A program made the translations under genes and the position numbers. Of a stretch of DNA of 64,000 nt, positions 1 to 9,822 are shown one piece after another. Positions within the stretch are counted from its first letter, which is position 1. Every line of letters begins with the position of its first letter. Location: contig NZ_CP090003.1 of assembly GCF_021390195.1 (NCBI RefSeq), forward strand, positions 2,406,001 to 2,470,000, read 5' to 3'. Under the pieces are notes generated by a model. It searched no databases. It saw nothing but the letters and a program-made list of their open reading frames with translations, and was not told where the DNA came from. The DNA comes from Flagellimonas sp. CMM7. GTDB lineage: Bacteria; Bacteroidota; Bacteroidia; Flavobacteriales; Flavobacteriaceae.

Positions 1-222
1 AAAAAAGAAATTGTTTACCTCAGGAACGATTACCCCAATGATTTTACTTTTTCCACTGCGTAATGCAGCTGCCATAATATTGGGTTGGTAATCCAAATCT
101 TTAGCGGCTTTTAGTACTTTTTCCCGCGTCTTTGGTGATACCAAATGGCTTTCATTGAAAACTCTAGAAACAGTTGCCAATGATAGTCCAGTAATTTTGG
201 CGATTTCTTTTATTCCGGCCAT
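1..222 (-). CDS. LacI-family transcriptional regulator, N-terminal part only (cut by window edge)
   Basis: The 74 visible residues are the N-terminal DNA-binding part of a LacI/PurR-type regulator. They start MAGIKEIAKITGLSLATVSR, a classic LacI helix-turn-helix, followed by the hinge stretch (YQPNIMAAALRSGKS) and the first strand of the ligand-binding domain (IIGVIVPEVNNFF). The start is the ATG at 220-222. The gene is co-directional with the YeiH-like gene 54 bases upstream, and a LacI-type palindrome precedes that gene, so a small operon under its own regulator is plausible (inference). The effector cannot be told, because the ligand domain lies outside the window. Confidence 0.93.
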   Translation of the reverse strand, partial: MAGIKEIAKITGLSLATVSRVFNESHLVSPKTREKVLKAAKDLDYQPNIMAAALRSGKSKIIGVIVPEVNNFFF

Positions 223-276
223 ATAAATCAACCATTAAGATTGTTCATCGTCTTTTCAACAGAATGTTAAAAAAGA

Positions 277-1209
277 TCAGATGTAATTTAAAACATAAAG
301 TAAGGATACAACACCTAAAACGATCCAAGTAAAAATACCAACAATTAAAATATTGAAGCCAAGTTTTTTTAGCTGTGCTATATTAATCTGTAGGCCAATT
401 AAAAAAAGTGTGAAAATCAATGCTTTTCTGGCAACCCAAACAATTTGCTCACTAAAGAGTTCTGCAGATGGTACGTAGGAGTTGATGAGCATGGCCCCAA
501 TGAAACCAAAAATAAACCATGGAAAGGCAAATTTTTCTTTGGAATTTGAACCAAAGGATATAATCAACACCAATGGGATTATCCATAAAGTCCTTACCAA
601 TTTGGTAGTAGTGGCAACATTTAATGCTATTTCTCCGTAAACTTCTGCAGCACCTACAACTGAACTTGTATCGTGTATTGCTATGGCACTCCAGGTTCCA
701 AATTGTACTTGGCTTAACTCAAAATAATGGCCTATGTATGGGAAAATGAACAATGCTATTGCATTGAGTAAAAATACAATTGCAAGTGAGATTGAAGTCT
801 GGGAAGAGTCTGCCTTTAAACTTGGACTAACGGCAGCAATAGCACTACCTCCACAAATAGCTGTACCTGAGGCTACTAATATGGTCGTTATTCTTTCTGA
901 TTTTAGAATTTTTCCGATTGCAAAGGCAATTATAAAAGTACAGACAATGGTAATGAGGGTAATAAAAAAACTATTTGAACCTACTTCTATGGCTTGTTTC
1001 ATATGAATTCCAAAACCCAGACCCACAACAGATAATTGTAAAAGGGTTTTTTGAAACTTCTTGCTTTTTAGAATAATATCTTGGTCAGCGATTTTGAAGA
1101 TTCCGCAAATCATACCAACTGCCAATGCTAGAGCGGGAGATATAAACCCAAGTAGGGTTCCAATCAGCACTAAGGCAATTAATATGTATGTGGCTGTTTT
1201 TGAAAGCAT
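277..1209 (-). CDS. YeiH/UPF0324-family membrane protein (putative sulfate exporter family)
   Basis: A 310-residue hydrophobic protein with about ten membrane segments. It carries the family's central region ASGTAICGGSAIAA (near residue 115) and the later AIHDTSSVVGAA stretch, both typical of the Cons_hypoth698/YeiH family. YeiH proteins are annotated as putative sulfate exporters, but transport has little direct proof. The reading frame extends to a TTG at 1224; I prefer the ATG at 1209 (MLSKTATYIL), which opens directly into the first membrane helix. A LacI-type operator lies 30 bases upstream and a lacI-like gene follows. Sulfate release during use of sulfated glycans could explain the setting, but no sulfatase is in view. 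Confidence 0.88.
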   Translation of the reverse strand: MLSKTATYILIALVLIGTLLGFISPALALAVGMICGIFKIADQDIILKSKKFQKTLLQLSVVGLGFGIHMKQAIEVGSNSFFITLITIVCTFIIAFAIGKILKSERITTILVASGTAICGGSAIAAVSPSLKADSSQTSISLAIVFLLNAIALFIFPYIGHYFELSQVQFGTWSAIAIHDTSSVVGAAEVYGEIALNVATTTKLVRTLWIIPLVLIISFGSNSKEKFAFPWFIFGFIGAMLINSYVPSAELFSEQIVWVARKALIFTLFLIGLQINIAQLKKLGFNILIVGIFTWIVLGVVSLLYVLNYI

Positions 1210-1239
1210 TCTGAACGAACGCAAAACTACAAATAAAAA

Positions 1240-1253
1240 TGAAAACGTTTACA
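1240..1253. promoter_or_regulatory. LacI-type operator upstream of the YeiH-like gene
   Basis: TGAAAACGTTTACA is a near-perfect palindrome centred on CG, the usual form of a LacI-family operator. It lies between the stop of the FG-GAP gene and the start of the YeiH-like gene. The likely binder is the partial LacI protein encoded just beyond the YeiH gene (inference). Confidence 0.6.
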
Positions 1254-1273
1254 TTTTATTTGAACCCTCCAAA

Positions 1274-4200
1274 TTATTGATTGTAGCTATAAATTTTTGG
1301 CTTTTCATTATTAATGCCAACAAAAAGGAATTCTTTACCATTCTTGTCCTTAAAAGGAAGAAGGTGTTTGATCTCGCCTCGCACATAAAACCCGGATTCG
1401 CTATAGGGTACCCACTCAAAATCTCCATTTTCTTTTGATAACAGTACACTACCATAACTAGCATCAAGCCTGCTATATTGGGGTTTAAAATCGTAGTTAT
1501 TACCTCCCAGTATTATATCTGTCCTACCATCGTTATTTACATCTGTGCAATTGATATCGCAGACACATGAGAATTGGGTCTCTTTTGGGAGTCGTTGTAT
1601 CTCAAAATTTCCATTTCCATCATTTAATGCTATTACACTTTCTGTGGTATTAACTTCTTTGATAATGGAATTTTTTAGAATGTCAGAATCTAGAAGCTCA
1701 TCAATGCTCTTTGTGGCATAATCTGAAAATTTGAGGTTTTGTTTCTTTAGGGAAACAAGTTGGTTAGTCAGTTCTCGTTTCATTGAAACAGGAACATCTC
1801 TATTTTCAACACTTCTTGTCACGATTTGTTCAATAGTTCCATTATCATCAAAATCATTGATGAACATTTTAGAGGGGCTTTCCGTAGTTGCATTATATAC
1901 CGAATTGCTTCCTTGGTTGCCGAGTATTAAATCAATATCTCCATCATTATCCAGATCTTTAGAGTAAACTGTATTCCACCAACCCAGTAAACTGTCCAAG
2001 GAACTCGCTAGTGGACTAAGTCTTCTTCCATTGTTCTTGAAAATTTTAGGGGACCCCCAATCAGTAGTTAGAACAAGGTCTTTTTTAGAATCTCCATCTA
2101 TATCCGCCCATTGGGCGTCTGTAAGCATTCCAACATTTTTTAAATGGAAGGCTTTACTTTCTGTTACATCTGAAAAATTACCACTTCCATCATTTTCTAA
2201 GAACAAATGCTCAGGATTTACGCCATAGATACCAGGAACACTTCTACTTCCTATGAATAAGTCATCATCGCCATCCGCATCAAAATCGTATGGAGCTATT
2301 ATTGAAACATTGGTATTAAGACTCTTTAAGTTATTCGGACTTTTCGAGAAATTTCCTTTTCCATCGTTTATATACATTCGGTTAGTATAATTCTTGGCAT
2401 CACCAGGGATATTGCCCCCAGAACCAACTGCCAAATCCATATCGCCATCTCCATCAATATCCAAGAATGCTGAAGTGGTATCTTCAAAAAGGCGGTCAGC
2501 TCTAAACACGTCTTGTACATAGGCTGACTTAAGTATTCCATTTCCAGTATGTAAATAGATTTTTGCAGGTTCTCCCTTTGCGCCTCCTATAAATATGTCT
2601 TCATTTCCATCATTATTAACATCAGCTATAGCCACTGTTGGGCCTTCTTGGGATAGCATTTTTGATATTAGGCCTTCATAATCAAAATCGATATGCTTGT
2701 CTTCAACATGCGAAGCAATAGATGAACTTATTTCACTTAAAAAAGGCTGTTTGTCTTCTGAATTATTTTGAAATATGGAGGTAGCATCAACTTGTTTAAG
2801 AATTAGAGTGGTATTTGCGTCAACGCTTTTAAGGGTTTGTGTTTTGTCATTGGGCCAAATTACTCTTAGAGAATCTATCTGTGCTTTTTGACCAAGACCT
2901 ATCGTCATTTCATAAGCAACGGAAGATTGAAAACCTCTTGAGGGAATTAATTCTTGTCTAAGGATTTCGTCAGCTATAAAAAGTTCAACAACACTTCCTA
3001 TCCCGAAGGTATTGGGAGCATCTCCCTTTAAATTCACTTTAAGGTAGTTGTTTGCGTTCTTTTCAGCATTATTTCTATATACAAAGAGTTCCTGGTTTAC
3101 ATTGTTCACTATGATATCCAAATCTCCGTCATTGTCCAAATCCCCATACGCCGCCCCATTGGAAAAACTTGGTGTGTTTAGTCCCCAGTCCTCTGATGAA
3201 TTTGAAAAAGTTAAATCTCCATTGTTTTTAAATGCATAATTAGGGATAGGGGTAGAGGGCATTGCATTGATGACTTCATTCTTTTGATCCTTGCTTCCAT
3301 AAACGGCCGTTTGTTGTCTTGTAACATCTTCAAAAAAGTCAATAAAGTCTTGATTGGTCAAATCATGATAAATACCATTACATACATAAATATCTCGATA
3401 GCCATCATTATCCATGTCAAATAGAAGTGCCCCCCAGCTCCAGTCTGTCCCTGAGACACCACTGTAATTGGCAATTTCTGAGAAAGAACTTCCTTGGTTT
3501 AGTTGAAGGGTATTCTGCATGTATTGATAGTAGTAATCATTTTGAAGCTTACGTTGATGAGTGTCAAAGGTTTCAAAAGTAGTAGTGTTTTTAAGGCGTT
3601 CATCTCCTTCGGGAAGCATGTCGGTCACAAAAATATCCGATTTTCCATCGTTATTGATATCAGCCATATCTGCACCCATTGAAAAAAGACTCAAGTGATT
3701 GGCCCAATCCTTAATACTTTCCGTAAAAGTTCCATCTTGATTATTGATATATAGATAATCGTGCTCAAAGAAATCATTGGAAACGTAAATATCTGGGTAT
3801 AGATCGTTATTGATATCACCAATGGTAACCCCTAGTCCAAAACCAACTAGGCTTCCATAAATATTTGCTTCTTCACTTACATTTGTAAATACGCCATTAT
3901 CATTTCTCAAAAGTTTGTCACCACCTCCTTTTATTTCTTCAATAACGTTCCAATCTTCAGCTCTTATATCACGTTTGTTTTCATATCCCAAACTAGCAAC
4001 GGGTATAAAACTGTTATTGAGCATGTAGACATCAAGATCTCCATCTTTATCATAGTCAAAAAAAGCAGCATGGGTAGTAAACCCGCTATCTGCTAAATTG
4101 TACTGTTCCGCTTTCTCGGTAAAAGTTAAATCGCCATTATTAATGAAGAGTTCATTTTTCTGGTCATCTCCCTTAATATTGCCTGCATTACATACATAAA

Positions 4201-4609
4201 CGTCTAGCAGCCCATCTGCATTAAGATCAACCAATACAACTCCAGTGGACCAAGCTTTGGTTCCGGAAACCCCGGCTGACTCCGTAATATCTTCAAAAGT
4301 GAAATCACCTTTATTAAGAAAGAGTTTGTTTTTTTTACGGTTGGCCGTTAAATAAATATCTGGGAGACCATCGTTATTGATGTCACCTATGGCAACGCCG
4401 CCGCCGTTATAAAAATTACGATATAGAAAAATATTAAAATCCTCTTCGTTTTCTATAGTGTTGATAAATGATATGCCTGTTTGGGTACTATCCAATGCGG
4501 TAAAAAGATAATTGTGAGAATCAACATTTTCTTCTGTTTTCTTTTTTGAACAGGAAATAGAGGTCAAAATGATGAGGAATAGAAAATAACCAAGAAGTCT
4601 ATTTAGCAT
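1274..4609 (-). CDS. FG-GAP/VCBS repeat lipoprotein with ASPIC/UnbV domain (CRTAC1-like)
   Basis: A 1111-residue exported lipoprotein. The N-terminus MLNRLLGYFLFLIILTSISC is a signal peptide ending in a lipobox with Cys20. At least a dozen calcium-binding FG-GAP/VCBS motifs follow (DINNDGLPDIYLT, DYDKDGDLDVYML, DVNNDGNEDIFIG and others), which suggests beta-propeller blades. An ASPIC/UnbV-like segment (GIGSVVELFIADEILRQELI) sits near residues 535-590 and separates two propeller halves. It lies 200 bases downstream of susD on the same strand. In such loci this protein type probably works at the cell surface with SusC/SusD, perhaps as a glycan-binding partner in place of SusE/F (inference). A terminator lies between it and susD, so it may have its own promoter. 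Confidence 0.93.
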   Translation of the reverse strand: MLNRLLGYFLFLIILTSISCSKKKTEENVDSHNYLFTALDSTQTGISFINTIENEEDFNIFLYRNFYNGGGVAIGDINNDGLPDIYLTANRKKNKLFLNKGDFTFEDITESAGVSGTKAWSTGVVLVDLNADGLLDVYVCNAGNIKGDDQKNELFINNGDLTFTEKAEQYNLADSGFTTHAAFFDYDKDGDLDVYMLNNSFIPVASLGYENKRDIRAEDWNVIEEIKGGGDKLLRNDNGVFTNVSEEANIYGSLVGFGLGVTIGDINNDLYPDIYVSNDFFEHDYLYINNQDGTFTESIKDWANHLSLFSMGADMADINNDGKSDIFVTDMLPEGDERLKNTTTFETFDTHQRKLQNDYYYQYMQNTLQLNQGSSFSEIANYSGVSGTDWSWGALLFDMDNDGYRDIYVCNGIYHDLTNQDFIDFFEDVTRQQTAVYGSKDQKNEVINAMPSTPIPNYAFKNNGDLTFSNSSEDWGLNTPSFSNGAAYGDLDNDGDLDIIVNNVNQELFVYRNNAEKNANNYLKVNLKGDAPNTFGIGSVVELFIADEILRQELIPSRGFQSSVAYEMTIGLGQKAQIDSLRVIWPNDKTQTLKSVDANTTLILKQVDATSIFQNNSEDKQPFLSEISSSIASHVEDKHIDFDYEGLISKMLSQEGPTVAIADVNNDGNEDIFIGGAKGEPAKIYLHTGNGILKSAYVQDVFRADRLFEDTTSAFLDIDGDGDMDLAVGSGGNIPGDAKNYTNRMYINDGKGNFSKSPNNLKSLNTNVSIIAPYDFDADGDDDLFIGSRSVPGIYGVNPEHLFLENDGSGNFSDVTESKAFHLKNVGMLTDAQWADIDGDSKKDLVLTTDWGSPKIFKNNGRRLSPLASSLDSLLGWWNTVYSKDLDNDGDIDLILGNQGSNSVYNATTESPSKMFINDFDDNGTIEQIVTRSVENRDVPVSMKRELTNQLVSLKKQNLKFSDYATKSIDELLDSDILKNSIIKEVNTTESVIALNDGNGNFEIQRLPKETQFSCVCDINCTDVNNDGRTDIILGGNNYDFKPQYSRLDASYGSVLLSKENGDFEWVPYSESGFYVRGEIKHLLPFKDKNGKEFLFVGINNEKPKIYSYNQ

Positions 4610-4756
4610 CGGATTTAGAATAAGTTTGATTGTTTTTATTATGCCGTTTAAAATTTACGGTTAAGAAGAGATCTAAATATATTTATGTCAATTCGAATGT
4701 AATTAATTAGCATCTATTTTCATAACAGTTGACTCAAATTAACTAAAGGGCATAAA

Positions 4757-4788
4757 GAAAAAAGAGGGCTTAATTGCCCTCTTTTAAA
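4757..4788 (-). terminator. Intrinsic terminator after susD
   Basis: A perfect 10-bp stem, AAAAGAGGGC/GCCCTCTTTT with loop TTAATT, lies 25 bases beyond the susD stop codon. In the minus direction a T-rich stretch follows. It should end most susCD transcripts before the FG-GAP gene. Confidence 0.85.
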
Positions 4789-4809
4789 ATTAAATATATT
4801 GATAAACTA

Positions 4810-6438
4810 CTAGTAACCGTCGTTTTGCACCAAATTTGGATTAGTAGCCAAAGCAGCTGCTGGAATAGGAAATTTAACCCTAAATGCATCTGTAACGTTT
4901 TTCATCTCCCAAGTACCTGACGCAAAGGTTCCGAAACGTAATTGAACTGCTCTTCTACCCCCTAATACTCCTTCGGCATTCAGTTCTCTGGCGATAATAT
5001 CAGGCATGTCGTCTAAAGCAACACTTCCTAGCGGTGCAGCACCTGCTCGCTCTCGTATGGCGTTTACATCGGCAAGAGCTGACGGCCCACCAGTACCACC
5101 TCTTAGGGTGGCTTCAGCACGCATTAACATGGCATCGGTAAAACGCATCCAAGTAAAATCCCTAAAGGTATCTCCAGGTAGATTTCCATCTGCAGCTCGT
5201 TGAGGATTTTTAACAATTCGAATACCGTTACGTTCATTGTTCACTTCCAAATTTGTGAGAATAACATCCTCATAAACCAGAGGATTCTCTTGTCTATCCG
5301 TAAGGTTATCGCCGGAAACATTTCGTTGTTGCCCCCTGATATAACCGGTAGATACACCAGCTACTTCCTCACCTGGAAGTCCAAGTCGTGCATCTTGAGC
5401 TATATCATCTGTACCAAAAAGTCTAAAGGTTTCTGTAAGCGTAACAAAACCGTTCCAACCCCCTTGATTAGGGTGTAGTTGATTATACATACGGGTTCTT
5501 ATATCACCTTCAAGCATAAAAATTACTTCTTGATTGGTATTATTGGCAGGATCCCATATATCAAAATAACTTTCATCATTATCAGGATCGGCAGCTCCAA
5601 TACCGTCTAGCTGGAAGCCCAATGCCTCTATTGCAGTGACGTCTGAAATGACCTGATTCATATCTCCTTCTGAGCCTACAAGATGAATAGCATTTAACTG
5701 CACCCTAGCTCTTAAGAAACGCGCGAATGCCTCTCCTACTCCAGACAAAGTTCCAAATCTATCTGCTCCTGAATCTGCAGGCCTCAAAGGTACATTGGGG
5801 CCATTGGCGGAAAGGTTTCCGCTGGAAATGGCTGTATTCAAATCGTCTAAAATAAAGGCAAAAGCCTCTTGAGCGGATAACACTGTAGGATCCACATCTG
5901 GACCATCATCCACTCCTCTGACTGGTACTTGGCCAAAGAAATCCAGTATAGAATATACATGAAAAGCACGTATAACTTGAGCTTGAGCTAATTCACTAGG
6001 ATTGGGGTTGGAACGTGAATCTATTAACTGATTTGCGCGAAATGCTGCTGCATTATGCCTATTCCAAGCTTGTAGTACGTAAAAGTGATTTGGATCCCAG
6101 GTATGGTTGTGCAACGCACGCCAAACCCCATTATCGCCCCAGTCGGCACCCCTGGTCAATACGGCTATATTTTCTGCGGATACCTCCATTAGCGCATATG
6201 AGCTTTCTTGGGAATCTTGACGGAAAAGCCCTATCCCATCACTGTCACCACTGGTGTAAAGGGCCTCAAGACTCGCTGAGGCACTTGATACTCCACTGAA
6301 ACTACCACCGTCTGATTCAACGGAAACGGAATCTTGAAAGTTGGGTTCCAGGTCTGTACATGCTTGGGAAGTCACTAAAAGTAAACTGACACCAAGTGTT
6401 TTAATCAATTTGTTCTGTTTAAAATCTTTTTTCATCAT
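4810..6438 (-). CDS. SusD/RagB-family outer-membrane nutrient-binding lipoprotein
   Basis: A 542-residue lipoprotein. The signal peptide ends LLLVTSQAC, with the lipidated Cys near residue 27. The body shows the SusD/RagB helical fold: an N-terminal TPR-like region (LEALYTSGDSDGIGLFRQ, then WRALHNHTWDPN) and the C-terminal pattern FRDFTWMRFTDAMLMRAEATLRGG with ADVNAIRERAGA, where SusD proteins line up their last helices. It closes the lid of the SusC transporter and binds an oligosaccharide outside the cell. It is co-transcribed with susC, whose stop is 9 bases upstream of this gene's start. ATGs at 6438 and 6435 are equally possible starts. Confidence 0.97.
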   Translation of the reverse strand: MMKKDFKQNKLIKTLGVSLLLVTSQACTDLEPNFQDSVSVESDGGSFSGVSSASASLEALYTSGDSDGIGLFRQDSQESSYALMEVSAENIAVLTRGADWGDNGVWRALHNHTWDPNHFYVLQAWNRHNAAAFRANQLIDSRSNPNPSELAQAQVIRAFHVYSILDFFGQVPVRGVDDGPDVDPTVLSAQEAFAFILDDLNTAISSGNLSANGPNVPLRPADSGADRFGTLSGVGEAFARFLRARVQLNAIHLVGSEGDMNQVISDVTAIEALGFQLDGIGAADPDNDESYFDIWDPANNTNQEVIFMLEGDIRTRMYNQLHPNQGGWNGFVTLTETFRLFGTDDIAQDARLGLPGEEVAGVSTGYIRGQQRNVSGDNLTDRQENPLVYEDVILTNLEVNNERNGIRIVKNPQRAADGNLPGDTFRDFTWMRFTDAMLMRAEATLRGGTGGPSALADVNAIRERAGAAPLGSVALDDMPDIIARELNAEGVLGGRRAVQLRFGTFASGTWEMKNVTDAFRVKFPIPAAALATNPNLVQNDGY

Positions 6439-6447
6439 TTCTTTTTT

Positions 6448-9447
6448 TTAAAAACTTGCATTAACACCTAGTGAAAAGGTAGTAGGTCTTGGGTAGGCAG
6501 TCAAATCGATTCCTAAGGAAGGTAAGTTATTCAAGGTTCGATCTGTTGATATCTCAGGGTCTTGTCCTGTGTAATCCGTAATCACAAACAAATTCTGTGC
6601 ATTAAGGAACAATCTTAAGCTACTAAATACACTACTTTCTCCCATATTAAAATTGTGGCCCAACGTTACGTTTTGTAATCTTAAGAACGAACCGTCCTCT
6701 ACAAACCTTGAAGAGACCGATTGAGGATTAAAAGGATCTTCAACGCCAACTAATGGCAATGTGTCCGCATATACATTTCTACCTTGGGATAGGTTAGGAA
6801 TAGTGGAGAACGCATTTCTGGTATTATTGTATATGGATTGACCAAACTGCCCGTTGAAGAACAAGCTCAAATCCCAATTTTTATAGTTAAAATTATGGGT
6901 GAAGCCTAAAGAAAAATCAGGTAAAGCACTCTCTCCAATAAAAATTTGAGCACCTTCACTTCCAAAAATATTACCTCCATTCTCATCCAAGCCTTGCCAA
7001 TCCCTTGTAAAGAAGCTAAACAAAGGTTGGTCGTTAGCCAGACGTTGTGCAAAAGCTCTAGACAGCCCAGGCCCATTAATTTGCCCTGCATCGATATCCG
7101 GTCCTGTATAATTTTCAAGAATGTTATCTGTGTAGGTAATGTTAAAGTTCAAATCCCAAGAAAAATCTTCGGTCTGTACTGGAATGGCATTAATAGTAAA
7201 TTCTACACCTTCGTTCACAATATCCCCATCTACATTAGCAAAAACAAAGGGCTGTGGAGCAGGTTGTGCGCTGTTCACTTGCAATAGGAATTGTGAAGTC
7301 GTTCTTTTAAAGTAGTTCACAGAACCTGTAATTCTATTATCAAGAAAACCATAGTCAACCCCAATACTTAATTGCTCGTTTTCTTCCCATTGTAGATCAG
7401 GGTTGTTAAAAGCCACAGTACTTAAGGCCCCGGGATCGTTCTGGTTTCCAACATTAAAACGTTGTCTTTCAGTAAATTGATTTGAACCTAAACCTTCTTG
7501 GTTACCGGTTACACCCCAGTTGGCACGTAGTTTGAAAGTGTCAAAAAACTCAGGGAACCAGTCTTCTTGATCAAGAGCCCAAGAAGCTCCAATAGCGCCA
7601 AAAGTACCATATTGATTGTTGTTACCAAATCGTGATGAACCATCTATTCGTACGGTTCCTGAGAAATTGAATTTACCATTCAGAGAGTAATTGGTACGTA
7701 AAAAGAATGATTGTAATTCATCCCGCTCTAAAGAAGTATTTGCGGCAAATTGTTGCCCTCTAGCAATATTGTTAATCATTTGAAACAAATCATTAGTTTC
7801 AAAATTAAAGGCACGGAGGGTAATGGCCTCGTTTACAAACTCTTGGTATGAATGTCCAAGTACAACATCCAACACATCATCCCCAAATTCTTTGTTATAA
7901 TTTAAATAGGATTCCCAGGTGGTATTGGTCAAGTCAATTTCATCCAAGTTGGCTCTACCATTATCTAAAGTTCCATTAGCAGCGAAATCCCTGGATTCTG
8001 CAGACGCGGCGGAAGATGTAGATTTATCAAGACCTATCAAGGTGTTGAAAGTCAAGTTATCCGTTATTTTATATTGGGCTGACACATTAATAAGAGCCCG
8101 TAATGTACTAGAGGTTGCGCGAGTTAACCCTAGAAGTGCCAATGGATTCCTTCTTTCATTGGATGGCTGGTTGAATCCAGCTATAAAACCTTGGTCTCTC
8201 GTGCCACTACCTGTTAGAGGTTGAGTAGGGTCCCAACCTATGGAAGCGGAAAGCAAATCACCCCTTGCATTTGGATTATTTGTTATTGGGGGTCTTTGGG
8301 ACTCAATATTAGAAATGGTAGCTTGTGTGCTCAATTTTAACTTATTATCAAAAAAGCGTTGTGTTGCATTAAATCGAGCGGTCAACCTATCGAAGGTACT
8401 GTTTTCCACTTCACCTTCTTGGTCTTGATAACCCATGGAAATCCTATAGTTTCCATTCTCACCGCCACCTCCATAAGCAAGGTTATAATTTTGGGTAAAG
8501 GATGTACGATATATTACATCGTAAGTATCAACATCACCACCACCGGGAACAAAAGAACCACCAGAAATGGTGTTTTGGGCAGCCAAGAATTGTTCTGTGG
8601 AAGCTATTTCTGGACGATTACCAACGTATCCTACTGAGAAAGTAGAGGAAAATTCCAATACATCCCGTCCAGAGCTACCAGATTTTGTGGTGATGAGAAC
8701 AACCCCATTTGCACCTCTGGAACCATAGATAGCTGTAGAAGCGGCATCTTGAAGAATGTCAATACTGGCAATATCATTTGGGTTCAAGAAACTTAATGGA
8801 TCCAAAGAACCAGAGCTTCCAATATCAGAACCTCCACCAGTATTAGGATCAGAACCTCCACCAGTAGCAGCACTGGTATTGGCTCCGTTTAATGGTACAC
8901 CGTCAACTACAAAAAGTGGATTGTTATTAGAACGCACTGAAGCGGTACCCCTAACCCTTACGTTAACAGCAGCACCTGGCTCACCACTAGTAGTGGAAAT
9001 CTGTACACCGGCCGTTTTACCTTGTATCAATTGTTGCGGATTTACAATGACACCCTTGTTAAACTCTTCTGCTTTGACGCTTTCCACAGCACCGACAGTA
9101 CTTCTTTTGGTAGTTGTACCATAACCTACAACCACCACTTCATCCAATTCATTGGCATCTTCTTGCAAAACAACATTAATAGTTGTTTGTCCATTTACAG
9201 CAATCTCTTGCGAAGAGAAACCAATGTAACTAAAAACGATAACTGCATCAGCAGCAACGTCATTTATGGTATAGTTACCGTCAAAATCAGTCTGAGTACC
9301 ATTAGTTGTTCCTTTGACAACAACACTAGCTCCTGGTAAAGGGCCGTTTGCATCCGAAACAGTACCAGATACTGTCTGAGCCTTCGCCAAACCAAAGCAC
9401 ACGAATGCACCCAATAGCAAAAAGCTTTTTAGTAGCGTAATCTTCAT
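6448..9447 (-). CDS. SusC/RagA-family TonB-dependent outer-membrane transporter
   Basis: A 999-residue TonB-dependent receptor. The signal peptide MKITLLKSFLLLGAFVCFGL ends at AKAQ. A carboxypeptidase-D-like regulatory domain (GTVSDANGPLPGASVVVKGT, residues 26-100) follows, then the TonB box region DEVVVVGYGT and the plug (VRVRGTASVRSNNNPLFVVDGVPLN). The rest is a 22-strand barrel ending in Phe. A Gly/Ser/Pro-rich insert in the plug near residues 190-215 is repetitive (two GGGSD units). With SusD it imports oligosaccharides using TonB energy. The divergent lacI gene, GH65 and GH13 enzymes suggest alpha-gluco-oligosaccharides (inference). A LacI-type operator lies 95 bases upstream. Confidence 0.97.
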   Translation of the reverse strand: MKITLLKSFLLLGAFVCFGLAKAQTVSGTVSDANGPLPGASVVVKGTTNGTQTDFDGNYTINDVAADAVIVFSYIGFSSQEIAVNGQTTINVVLQEDANELDEVVVVGYGTTTKRSTVGAVESVKAEEFNKGVIVNPQQLIQGKTAGVQISTTSGEPGAAVNVRVRGTASVRSNNNPLFVVDGVPLNGANTSAATGGGSDPNTGGGSDIGSSGSLDPLSFLNPNDIASIDILQDAASTAIYGSRGANGVVLITTKSGSSGRDVLEFSSTFSVGYVGNRPEIASTEQFLAAQNTISGGSFVPGGGDVDTYDVIYRTSFTQNYNLAYGGGGENGNYRISMGYQDQEGEVENSTFDRLTARFNATQRFFDNKLKLSTQATISNIESQRPPITNNPNARGDLLSASIGWDPTQPLTGSGTRDQGFIAGFNQPSNERRNPLALLGLTRATSSTLRALINVSAQYKITDNLTFNTLIGLDKSTSSAASAESRDFAANGTLDNGRANLDEIDLTNTTWESYLNYNKEFGDDVLDVVLGHSYQEFVNEAITLRAFNFETNDLFQMINNIARGQQFAANTSLERDELQSFFLRTNYSLNGKFNFSGTVRIDGSSRFGNNNQYGTFGAIGASWALDQEDWFPEFFDTFKLRANWGVTGNQEGLGSNQFTERQRFNVGNQNDPGALSTVAFNNPDLQWEENEQLSIGVDYGFLDNRITGSVNYFKRTTSQFLLQVNSAQPAPQPFVFANVDGDIVNEGVEFTINAIPVQTEDFSWDLNFNITYTDNILENYTGPDIDAGQINGPGLSRAFAQRLANDQPLFSFFTRDWQGLDENGGNIFGSEGAQIFIGESALPDFSLGFTHNFNYKNWDLSLFFNGQFGQSIYNNTRNAFSTIPNLSQGRNVYADTLPLVGVEDPFNPQSVSSRFVEDGSFLRLQNVTLGHNFNMGESSVFSSLRLFLNAQNLFVITDYTGQDPEISTDRTLNNLPSLGIDLTAYPRPTTFSLGVNASF

Positions 9448-9541
9448 AAATAATTAATTTTAAGTTTAGTTAATTTTAATTCAAGTGTTAAACATATATA
9501 AAAAAAATGTTAATCTAAATTTAAGTATAACGCAAGATCAA

Positions 9542-9557
9542 ACGAAAACGGTTTCGT
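9542..9557. promoter_or_regulatory. LacI-type operator controlling susC and/or the divergent lacI
   Basis: ACGAAAACGGTTTCGT is a 16-base palindrome with one mismatched pair, centred on CG, as LacI-family sites are. It lies upstream of susC in the shared divergent region. The obvious binder is the LacI-family protein encoded at 9823-10842 (inference). Confidence 0.72.
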
Positions 9558-9746
9558 GTTGATAACTTTGAAATTGTGAAAGGTTGACAAAACTAAAAGA
9601 GTTAATTTATATAAATCACAATATAATCATCAAGAACTGATGAAATTCACAATATGTGGACTAATATACTATTTTTATTTTTGAAGGAATGTTAACTTCT
9701 TTGTAAGAGTTTTTGTAAACTTTTAAGCTTGTTTTTGTTAAAAAGA

Positions 9747-9754
9747 TACATTTG
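9747..9754 (+). promoter_or_regulatory. Bacteroidota-type promoter (-7 element) for the LacI gene
   Basis: TACATTTG matches the Bacteroidota -7 consensus TAnnTTTG exactly. A TTG 15 bases upstream may be the -33 element, with spacing a little short. It would start transcription about 60 bases before the TTG start codon of the regulator. Confidence 0.5.
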
Positions 9755-9822
9755 GATAACTTGCTTGTCATTATTGAGTAATTTCCGAAGCAAAAATTAA
9801 CTAGACTAAATCTTCAATATAC

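Larger units (their letters stand above)
9448..9822. other. Divergent regulatory region between susC and the LacI regulator gene
   Basis: This 375-base gap has no gene. It is AT-rich and holds a LacI-type palindrome (9542-9557) and a TAnnTTTG promoter element facing right (9747-9754). The long untranslated stretch upstream of susC (about 90 bases beyond the operator) fits promoter control of the transporter genes. I see nothing else convincing in it. Confidence 0.7.

Noticed and set aside
1061..1467. Open frames on both strands over the gap between the YeiH-like and FG-GAP genes
   Set aside because: They are mostly antisense or out-of-frame to these genes and run across the LacI operator; no family pattern.
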